A stretch of 64,000 bases of DNA from Candidatus Heimdallarchaeota archaeon. Lineage in GTDB: Archaea > Asgardarchaeota > Heimdallarchaeia > Hodarchaeales > Hodarchaeaceae. The DNA is taken from positions 1 through 64,000 of the forward strand of contig DXJL01000104.1 of assembly GCA_019057635.1 (NCBI GenBank). Reading direction: 5' to 3'. The translations under genes and the position numbers were made by a program. The notes below the pieces were generated by a model. It did no database searches, was not told the DNA's origin, and worked only from the letters and a program-made list of their open reading frames with translations. Below are positions 30,526 through 38,661 of the stretch, in pieces (position 1 is the first letter of the stretch; each line of letters opens with the position of its first letter).

Positions 30526-31344
30526 TTGTACATTCAATGCATGGGAAAATTTGAATATACATATTATAAGACAAATTTTTACTCCTACATTACATCGAAT
30601 CGTGATTTAATAAAAGTGTCAGAAGAACCATCAGGTCAAATATCAGGTTTCGCAATGGGATATATATCTAACCCTCAAGAAGCAAAAATTCAAGCAATTT
30701 TTGTGTCTGCTGATTATCGTAACCAAGGTATTGCTACAAATCTTCTTAAATCATTAGAAAGCGAAATAGTATCAAAAAATTACAGTCTTCGCTACCTATC
30801 TGTGAGAATACCGGAGGAGTATTTTAAATTCCAATCATTTTTCCTCAGAAGAAAGTTTTCAATTATCGCAGAAATTAATGGATACATAAAAAACAGTTTA
30901 GACTTCCCTTTTTCTGTCAATAAAGAAATAACCGTTCGAAAAGCTAAGAAATCTGATATTGATGGAATTTTACAGATCGAAAAAGCATGCTTTTCGGATT
31001 ATTGGCAAAAGAATCGTGAGGAATTTAAAAAAATAATGAAAGACGTATTCGAAATCTTATTTGTAGCTATTTGGGGTAATACCATTGTTGGTTACAATTT
31101 TAATGCAGTATCACGTACTAATCAAAGTGGTAATTATATTAGGATAGCAACTCTTCCAGATCAGCGGCAAAAACGTGTGGCCACTACCCTTACTGCACAC
31201 GCTTTCAAATGGTTCAGATCAAAACATGTTACCCGAGTTTTATTATCTACTTACGCCAACTCTCCCCATCATAATAAGATGTACAATAAATGGGGATTTA
31301 GAATAAATGACCGTGAAATAATTTTAAGTCGAAAATATTCATAA
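30526..31344 (+). CDS. Tandem GNAT acetyltransferase; true start likely upstream near 30466
   Basis: Two GNAT domains: AIFVSADYRNQGIATNLLKSLE and RIATLPDQRQKRVATTLTAHAFKWF. Upstream frame reads IIANSLIRSAKKEDLQALESLYIQCM without an obvious ATG. Confidence 0.8.
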   Translation: MYIQCMGKFEYTYYKTNFYSYITSNRDLIKVSEEPSGQISGFAMGYISNPQEAKIQAIFVSADYRNQGIATNLLKSLESEIVSKNYSLRYLSVRIPEEYFKFQSFFLRRKFSIIAEINGYIKNSLDFPFSVNKEITVRKAKKSDIDGILQIEKACFSDYWQKNREEFKKIMKDVFEILFVAIWGNTIVGYNFNAVSRTNQSGNYIRIATLPDQRQKRVATTLTAHAFKWFRSKHVTRVLLSTYANSPHHNKMYNKWGFRINDREIILSRKYS

Positions 31345-31894
31345 TAACCCTCATTTTCTCAATGTGCAGCAAATTGAGTTTGTAATAAGTTCAGATTCCA
31401 TTGTTTCTATACTAATATAATCTGTAGTATTCATTTGAAAAGATTTTCTAAAATTTGAATCCAGATTTGAAACCAGAAATGGTAAAGAACTCATTATTGT
31501 TCCACCATGACTGACTGTAATAATTCTTGCATTAGAATTATCTGAATATCTCGTTTTCATAGAATCCAGATAATTTCGAATTCGAGTAATTATTTGCAAA
31601 AGTGATTCCCCCCAGGCAATGAAGTATTAAGATTTTCTTTCTCAAACCATTCTTTCCAGAGATCCATAAACATAGACCAACTAGTTGGATCGGATTTGCC
31701 TTCTAACTTTCCTACACTGAATTCTACAAGCCTTGAGTCAATTTCATAGTTTAATTCAAGTTTATTTGATAAAATATCAGCTGTTTCCACTGCTCGCTTA
31801 AGCGGATTACAATAAATTTTATCAAAGCAGGAATAAGCTCTTTTTAGTCGTTCAGCAAGCGACTTGACCTGCATTATCCCCCTGTCTGTAAGTC

Positions 31895-31990
31895 CATGAC
31901 TAAATTTGTCAGACAACTCTGGAAAAAGAGTTCTGGACAGGATGAGTCACACATCCGCTATCCAGCAAGTGAGCCACCACTGAAGGTGAA
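31895..31990 (-). ncRNA. Predicted omega-RNA scaffold 3' region overlapping the tnpB 3' end; guide would follow from 31894 downward
   Basis: Homologous to the two solo copies. Hairpin AACTCT-TTTTCC-AGAGTT (31915..31932), tail GTCTGACAAATTTAGTCATG. By TnpB precedent the guide starts after the right end: GACTTACAGACAGGGGGATA. The scaffold 5' limit is not defined. Confidence 0.55.
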
Positions 31991-33198
31991 CTGACTGTAG
32001 GGATTACTTGGCTGCTGTTAATATACCGCTGCAGGATATTACAGGCAGCATTATAATCAGCATTCAGGTGATGACCACATTTACGACAACAGAAGCATCC
32101 GCGCGATTTCCGGTTACGTTTGTCTACATAGCCACACTGACTACATTGTTGGGAGGTATACGCCTCATTTACGCGCACTACCGTCATCCCCACAAGTTTC
32201 GCTTTATACTCGAGCATTTTAATAAATTTGAAGAAGGGGATTTGAACAAAAGACTGATTGGTACGTTTTCCTAAGTTACAGTGGTGTTTCCACCTGGCAT
32301 TGTAACCGATGACCAATGTCTCGATATTGTGCTGTAAACAGTAAGTAATAATTCGGCGGGAGGTTTGATGGAAGAAATTCTGAAGGCGGTTCATCCGCAC
32401 TCGCTGAAGACCTTGAATCCGGCGAGTGGTAAACTGTTGATTGTGAGTGGTTGCTAGCGATCGATAATGGGCCAGTTGTTTGTTATACCACTGATTAATG
32501 GTCTTCCCCACCCCGCCTTTGACGAGTAAGCCGTCTGACGTAGTTACGAGGTTGTTAAGACCAAGATCTATTCCCATAGCTCGGGGAGAAGACGAATCAG
32601 AGGAGGGAAAAGGGAGAACTTGCACTTCATAGAGTAATTCTACCACAAATCGATCATAATACGGTACCAATCGAGCGCCCACACACGTTTCTACAGTTAA
32701 TGGAAGGGTTCCGAGTGAAAAAGTGGGAAAGCCGCGTGCCATGAGATTCCGAGCAAAAAGAATCTGGTTCTCCCGAATTCGAACGCGGGGGCGGGGAAAG
32801 TTCAGCATGTGCAGCCCATTCTTGGGTTTATACCTGGGCGCTCGGGGCCGGGTCTGAAATTTGGTCGGATCGGTTTTCCATGCTTTCAGTCCATTGAAAA
32901 AGCTCCGCCAAATTTGTTCTACTTGACGGAGGACTTGTTGCGGTAAATAACTATCCGAAATGTCCTTTAATGCGAGATACACTGGTTCGTGCTTGAGGCG
33001 ATGATACAAGCTCGTGTATTGGAGCCATTTCCCCGTCTTAAAGAATTCTTGGCGCACCTCATAGGTGGCGCGATTATACAGATTTTTGGCACAGGTGCAC
33101 AAATCGGTAAAAATGGGCCGCGGTTTCATCTGCATTCGGATAGCTAACTGGGGGTGAGAGTGTTTCGTGGTACGCATTCCCATTCCAAGAAGACTCAT
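31909..33198 (-). CDS. tnpB: RNA-guided nuclease TnpB
   Basis: RuvC-type motifs AMGIDLGLNNLVTTSDG, VVRVNEAYTSQQCSQCG, CFCCRKCGHHLNADYNAACNI; all three acidic residues (D, E, D) and the Zn ribbon present. Confidence 0.95.
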   Translation of the reverse strand: MSLLGMGMRTTKHSHPQLAIRMQMKPRPIFTDLCTCAKNLYNRATYEVRQEFFKTGKWLQYTSLYHRLKHEPVYLALKDISDSYLPQQVLRQVEQIWRSFFNGLKAWKTDPTKFQTRPRAPRYKPKNGLHMLNFPRPRVRIRENQILFARNLMARGFPTFSLGTLPLTVETCVGARLVPYYDRFVVELLYEVQVLPFPSSDSSSPRAMGIDLGLNNLVTTSDGLLVKGGVGKTINQWYNKQLAHYRSLATTHNQQFTTRRIQGLQRVRMNRLQNFFHQTSRRIITYCLQHNIETLVIGYNARWKHHCNLGKRTNQSFVQIPFFKFIKMLEYKAKLVGMTVVRVNEAYTSQQCSQCGYVDKRNRKSRGCFCCRKCGHHLNADYNAACNILQRYINSSQVIPTVSSPSVVAHLLDSGCVTHPVQNSFSRVV

Positions 33199-33498
33199 TC
33201 GCTCTTATAAGCTCGAGACAGAGAGAGATCAGTGAAAATAACAAATGTGACGAAAATGAACCTTTTTTCTTCCTGGCTTAGAATAATAAATACTGGTTGT
33301 CAGACAAATTTGATCATGTTTATATCCTGTATTCGAAAAAATCTTCATGATATTAGCTTTACTTTCGCCATGTCGTACAAAAATGATCTCCAGTTCATAG
33401 CCACCTTTTTAAATCAATAACTGTCCTTATGCCTGTGATGCTATTAAATTATGTTGATGTAGTAATTCATAATTTCAATTTTCCAATAATTCTTACTG

Positions 33499-34910
33499 TT
33501 ACGTCTCTCTAGTTGAAGAATAAGATGCCATCAGGTCTAGTATTTTAACAGCAGTATTGATATCATCATAAACAACTCCACCATTGGACCGAATCTGAGA
33601 AGTCCATCGAGATTTTATGGAATTATCTCCCACTATATAAGTGATAATTGGTTTCCTATATTTTTGCATATCATGTAAAACGGTGGGATCAAATGTGATG
33701 GCAACCTGCATCGCCGCAATCATCAACAAATCATGTCAATTTCATTACTTTCACATAGAATGGGTATAATTCGACGGAGAGCTTCATCTAATCCATGAAT
33801 TTCAAAAGCAGACCATGAATCAACAGGGTTCTTTGGAGGCATCCATTCTGGGAAGAGCTTTTGTAATTTTTGTGTTGTCGATTCTGAGAACTCAGGTATT
33901 TTTATATTATATTTCGCTGCGATATCTGCCCCAATAACACCTCCTGCACCAGTTATAGTTACGATTGCAAGACGATTCCCATTAGGGAGCGGTAATTTAG
34001 CAAAGGCCTCTACAATATTAAAAAAGTCTCCAAATTCAGTCGCTTGTATAATTTTTGATTGTTTTAGTAGATCTGATAATAATTGAGGGGAACCATGGGC
34101 AGTACTAGATGTGTGGCTTAGTGCAGCTGATCTACCTACTTCTGATTGACCTCCAAGTAAACAAATCAGAGGTTTAGACTGTGTAAACTCTTTAGCAAGT
34201 TTTAAAAATTTACGTGGCCGTTTCAAACCTTCAAGATAAAATGCTGCAACTTTTGTTTCTTCATCCTTTAGGAAATCTTGGAGCAAATCACATTCATCAA
34301 TATCTATCCTATTCCCAATAGATGCAGCTTTACGGATACCGGTGTAACGTTCTGTGAATAATTGTAATATAACTGCTCCAGAAAAATACCCTGATTGACC
34401 TACGATTGAAACAACTCCTTTTCTCCTCATATCTGCAGTAATTGGCTCGAAAGTCGTGATTAACTCGTCTGTTACTGTTCCCATACAATTTCCTCCCCAG
34501 ATGCGTATGTTTAATTGCTTTCCAAGTTTACCTATTTCCTCTTGTATGGCTTTTCCTTCCTTACCCGCTTCAGCAAACCCAGCACTTTCAATAATTATAC
34601 CTTTCACACCTTTTTGGTGACATTCTTTCAATAGAGAGGGTATACTTTTGGGCGCAACAAAACATATTACCAAATTAATGTTTTCTGGGACTTCCATTAG
34701 GGAATGATAAACTTTCAATCCTAGTATTTCTTTTGCCTTAGGATTAATTGGAAAAATTTGTTCTGTCCTAGAAAATGTCCAAAGAACATTCTTTAAAATG
34801 CCATAACCCGCTTTAGAACTATTTCGACTAACACCAATGATTGCTATCGATTCTGGGTGAAAAAAGCATGAGAGATCAGGTTGCATAGGATTTCCTCTTC
34901 GATCAATCAT
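33499..34910 (-). pseudogene. ADP-forming acyl-CoA synthetase, CoA-binding/alpha domains, frameshifted
   Basis: 33723..34910: FFHPESIAIIGVSRNSSKAGYGILKNV, IWGGNCMGTV, VSIVGQSGYFSGAVI, SHTSSTAHGSPQLLSDLL, ITGAGGVIGADIA. The continuation MLMIAAMQVAITFDPTVLHDMQKYRKPIITYIVG is in another frame (33499..33729). Confidence 0.8.
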
Positions 34911-34997
34911 AGGACGCTCAGGATCCCTGAAAATATAAGAGTTTCATAAACCAGCGTATATTATTCACATCAAGTATAATTTCTGTAGAGATGAATA

Positions 34998-35582
34998 ATG
35001 GCTCAGCGTAAAGATCAATCGATAAAAGATGGGGTTTTTTATCCTCCGTATGACAAATTAATCATATTTAAATGCAATGTTATGAACACTTCTGGCTTTC
35101 TAAGAGATATTTTACTCTCAACTGCCATTATTGGAATATTTGCATTTCTTTTACTTGAATGGCTTGCACTTCTGATCGTACCACTGAGCTGGCCTTTTCT
35201 AGTTCAATTTTCTCTACCTAAACATTATCAATACCTTCAATTCAACAAGCATTCGGTATTTTATGGCTCAGGTTCTTTAAAAAATCTTATACTTTCGAGA
35301 TCATTATTCACTGGGAATAAAAATCAATATGGGGATATTTCTTACATGCGTTTTAACAAATGGGAGAAAAGCAAACGAGGAGGAGTGAAAGACAAGTTTG
35401 GAAAAATCGAAATTCAGATTGATCACCAGTCACCTATTTTTCATTTCTTAGTGACAAGTGAGGATTTAGCTAAGATCGTAAAGATTTTTGATACCTACCG
35501 TTTCCATTCCAAAGTGATAAAAAAACGTTCACGAGGAGAACTTCTGTTAATTTTTCCATCATCTCCTCGATATAACACCTAA
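34998..35582 (+). CDS. Hypothetical membrane protein
   Basis: N-terminal hydrophobic hairpin followed by a soluble segment; no recognised family. Confidence 0.5.
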   Translation: MAQRKDQSIKDGVFYPPYDKLIIFKCNVMNTSGFLRDILLSTAIIGIFAFLLLEWLALLIVPLSWPFLVQFSLPKHYQYLQFNKHSVFYGSGSLKNLILSRSLFTGNKNQYGDISYMRFNKWEKSKRGGVKDKFGKIEIQIDHQSPIFHFLVTSEDLAKIVKIFDTYRFHSKVIKKRSRGELLLIFPSSPRYNT

Positions 35583-35667
35583 ATCCAGACAAATCATTTT
35601 CCTGAAAAGTCTTTGTTAATGCCCAAACGTTTATAATTTTGCATACATGCATTAACTCTAGATTCTA

Positions 35668-36807
35668 ATGAATTCTATGAAATCTTTGCTCTTTGTTATC
35701 TTCATTGCTACTTTATTAACTATTAGTTCTATCCCAAAAAATTCGCAAGCTACTTCAAATCCTGTTAATCTTCCTTGGAATCTTCAACAGATCAGTATAG
35801 CTGGTGCTTGGAATATTACTACAGGGAGAACAGATATTATCATTGCAATTATTGATTCAGGAATTGATTTTTCTCATCCTGCTTTATCTCAAGCTCAATG
35901 GATCAACTCTGATGAAATTATTAATAATTCTCAAGACGATGATAATAATGGCTATATTGATGATTTTTGTGGATGGGATTGGATCAATCAGGACAATAAT
36001 CCAGGTTGGCAGGACGAAGACGAGATACATCACCATGGAACATTTATTGCGGGGATTATTGCGGCTAATGATAGCGAAGTATTTGGGATAGCCCCGAAAG
36101 TAAAAGTTATGTCCTTACGAGTAGTTGATAGAAATACCCTTATCCCTAACACAGCAGGATTAGAAGAAGCAGTAGAATATGCTATTCAAAAAAATGCAGC
36201 AGTTATTATAATGAGTCTCGATTTATTGATAGGCCCTCCAGGATTCAGAGATAGTATTCGGTCTGCGGTATCAGCTAATATTCCTGTTATTGGGGTAGCT
36301 GGAAATTCCGATGAAGGAAATGAATCAGTAGTATTACCTGGTAGATTTTCTGAAGTCATCGCAGTTGGAGCGTCGAACCCAAATGGAGAAAAAGCTTATT
36401 ATAGTAATATTGGTGAGGAAGTTGAGATTCTGGCTCCAGGGGGTCAGTTGAGGAGTACTTCTGTAAAAAGTGGATATCTTTACGGGCAGGGGACGTCCTA
36501 TGCAGCGCCTCACGTCGCTGGTGTCATCGGACTGATAAAATCAATAAGGAGCGATCTTTCGGTGGATGACATACGTTCCATTCTTTATTCTACAGCACAA
36601 GACATAGGAGATTCTGGATGGGATGCAGAAACTGGATATGGAATACTAAATGCCTCAGCTGCGATAGAACTTACACAGACGTATGTTAAAACATCAACTA
36701 TTACCTCCCACTCCCCACGATTATTCGGTATAAACAGTATCCCTCATGTAGAAATCGTGTTATTTATTATTCTGATAATCCCGATATTTGGGAGAAAACA
36801 AAAATAA
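35668..36807 (+). CDS. Subtilisin-like serine protease (S8), secreted and C-terminally anchored
   Basis: Signal peptide; catalytic IIAIIDSGIDFSHP, HHGTFIAGIIAA, GTSYAAPHVAGVIGL; C-terminal hydrophobic segment plus RKQK. Confidence 0.93.
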   Translation: MNSMKSLLFVIFIATLLTISSIPKNSQATSNPVNLPWNLQQISIAGAWNITTGRTDIIIAIIDSGIDFSHPALSQAQWINSDEIINNSQDDDNNGYIDDFCGWDWINQDNNPGWQDEDEIHHHGTFIAGIIAANDSEVFGIAPKVKVMSLRVVDRNTLIPNTAGLEEAVEYAIQKNAAVIIMSLDLLIGPPGFRDSIRSAVSANIPVIGVAGNSDEGNESVVLPGRFSEVIAVGASNPNGEKAYYSNIGEEVEILAPGGQLRSTSVKSGYLYGQGTSYAAPHVAGVIGLIKSIRSDLSVDDIRSILYSTAQDIGDSGWDAETGYGILNASAAIELTQTYVKTSTITSHSPRLFGINSIPHVEIVLFIILIIPIFGRKQK

Positions 36808-36823
36808 AATACAAAATTACATT

Positions 36824-38497
36824 TCAGGCCTCAGCAGGCCCTTTATCTAAGCATTCAGGGGATATACGATACAGTCCGAGCTTATGACGCACTCCAGAAT
36901 GTATTTCAACCTCTTCGACATTGATCAGCCCACTTTCATAGACAGATATGACATTAAAAGAATTTAATCTACGCGATCGGATTTTTTTGCTTGAAAATGT
37001 ACCCGCATTCACAAATAATGTATTTTCGACCTGCATTGTCGTGGCATAGTGCTCTAATCCTGATAAAACGAGAGGTACATTATGGGAAGTTAAAAACTGT
37101 ATCACATCACCAGCGTCCTTTACTACTCTTTTAAAGTAACTTCTCGGAACTGGTAAGACTGAATGATGCATCGCTACCAAAAAAAATTTGTAATTTCCAT
37201 AACAATCATACTCATGCTCAATCATATGCATTCGGCTGCGACCTACACGACCAGAAGCATCAGCACCTGTATTAATACCTAAGACTCGGACTGTGGGATC
37301 TTCGTATACTGGATCTAAAGGACCGATCTGTTGTACCCACATCTCTCGTCCAAAAGGTTGTAGATCACGAGTTCCTGGAACAATAAGGTAGGGTACTCCT
37401 AATTCTCTCAATTCTCGTAATCTGAGCTTAGCTATAGCAAAATCCTCTGGATAAGAATCATTTGTAAGATCACCCGTATGAATCAAGACATTAGGTTTTT
37501 CACGAATCATCATCTTAATACCTAGATCATAGATTTTGGTTAAAAAGTCACTTCCGTCCGTGAAGTGCGTATCAGAGAACTGACATATTTTTGTTACCAA
37601 ATTTTCCCCTGGAATCAAATAATTTGCCTTAGTAGCTAACTCTCCCTTCCAGATTTGTTGAGATTCCTGATTTGCAGTTAAGAATTTAGAATAAGTATCA
37701 ATTCCATGGAATTGAACATCAATATTCTTATCCTTAACAATTATGTCCACAAATGTGTGACCTGCCGTACCTCTTGTTTTAAAACTGCTAAATGTACCTG
37801 AATTTATTAATAAAGCTCTACGTTCACCATTAGATAAGGAAAACATATTAGGATAATGTCGATGCGCAGTTATCAGAACGTCAATACCTGCTTTCCATAT
37901 CACTTGTGAAACATCACCAGCATCTAAAATCATGGATCTTTCTCTCCCAGTTGAAGGAATTGGCAATAGATGATGGTGAAAACATAGGATTTTAAGGACA
38001 TCGTCTGGTATAGTTTCTAGTTCAGCAATGGCTTCAATCCCTCGGTCTCCAATTCGACCTGTGTTTTCATCAGGTTCTGAAGAATCAATCCCCAGAATGA
38101 CTATGTTTCCGCCCCTCTCTCGAGTATCTATGTAAAACTGTCTCTCACCATAGAATTTTTTCCAAAGTTGATCCCCGATATTTCGCATATCATGGTTCCC
38201 AGGAACGGTGAAAAGTTCTTTTACTGTAGGAAAATGAGTTTGTAAAATCTCCTTTGAAAGATCAAAATCCTCATATGTCCCAGAGTCAGTAATATCGCCT
38301 AAATGCAGTACTAAGGCATCTGGATTCTGTTTCAATCTTTTATTAATTAAAATAGCTCCTGTTTCAAATGCTTCTTGATGAAATAGGCCAGTGAATTTTG
38401 ATATGTGTGTATCAGAAAATATAAGTAATTCTTCAAGCTTGGATTTCCTTTTAGATCGTTTATCCATCTCATGTTCGTCCTTACAAATTTTAATCAA
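36824..38497 (-). CDS. Tandem calcineurin-like metallophosphoesterase; second domain has degenerate metal motifs
   Basis: Domain 1: FSDTHISKF, LHLGDITD, VPGNHDMR, FHHHLLP, TAHRHYP. Domain 2: FSDTHFTDG, IHTGDLTND, VPGTRDLQ, MHHSVLP, SGLEHYA. Confidence 0.88.
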   Translation of the reverse strand: MIKICKDEHEMDKRSKRKSKLEELLIFSDTHISKFTGLFHQEAFETGAILINKRLKQNPDALVLHLGDITDSGTYEDFDLSKEILQTHFPTVKELFTVPGNHDMRNIGDQLWKKFYGERQFYIDTRERGGNIVILGIDSSEPDENTGRIGDRGIEAIAELETIPDDVLKILCFHHHLLPIPSTGRERSMILDAGDVSQVIWKAGIDVLITAHRHYPNMFSLSNGERRALLINSGTFSSFKTRGTAGHTFVDIIVKDKNIDVQFHGIDTYSKFLTANQESQQIWKGELATKANYLIPGENLVTKICQFSDTHFTDGSDFLTKIYDLGIKMMIREKPNVLIHTGDLTNDSYPEDFAIAKLRLRELRELGVPYLIVPGTRDLQPFGREMWVQQIGPLDPVYEDPTVRVLGINTGADASGRVGRSRMHMIEHEYDCYGNYKFFLVAMHHSVLPVPRSYFKRVVKDAGDVIQFLTSHNVPLVLSGLEHYATTMQVENTLFVNAGTFSSKKIRSRRLNSFNVISVYESGLINVEEVEIHSGVRHKLGLYRISPECLDKGPAEA

Positions 38498-38661
38498 ATA
38501 TCCTGGGCTTTTTTCACTTCAAGGTTAGTGTAAGGTTCATTCCTCATCCTTTGAATATAAATAATTCTTCCTTTATGTTAATAAATACTCCCTTTTCAAT
38601 GCTACAAACTGTAATCGCGAAACAAACGATAATCAAATAGCGTTATATTGGAGAATTATCC

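Larger units (their letters stand above)
31895..33314 (-). mobile_element. IS1341-type (TnpA-less IS200/IS605-like) TnpB element, 1420 bp
   Basis: CATG at both boundaries (31895-31898, 33315-33318). Inverted end motifs GTTGTCWGACAAATTT..TCATG, 20/23 positions matching. Precise removal restores the host gene frame. Confidence 0.85.
31351..33398 (-). pseudogene. Histidine phosphatase (phosphoglycerate mutase-like) disrupted by a TnpB element
   Basis: 5' part (33398..33319) reads ELEIIFVRHGESKANIMKIFSNTGYKH; 3' part (31894..31351) reads GLTDRGIMQVKSLAERLKRAYSCFDKIYCNPLKRAVETADIL ... LPGG / SLLQIITRIRNYL...ARIITVSHGG. Removing one CATG-bounded element rejoins K-H-G-L-T-D-R-G in frame. A further frameshift lies at a 6-C (minus-strand G) run, 31608..31613. 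Confidence 0.9.

Noticed and set aside
32008-32274. 88-aa plus-strand ORF inside the TnpB element
   Set aside because: Antisense to the conserved RuvC/Zn-ribbon coding region of tnpB; composition fits a shadow ORF.
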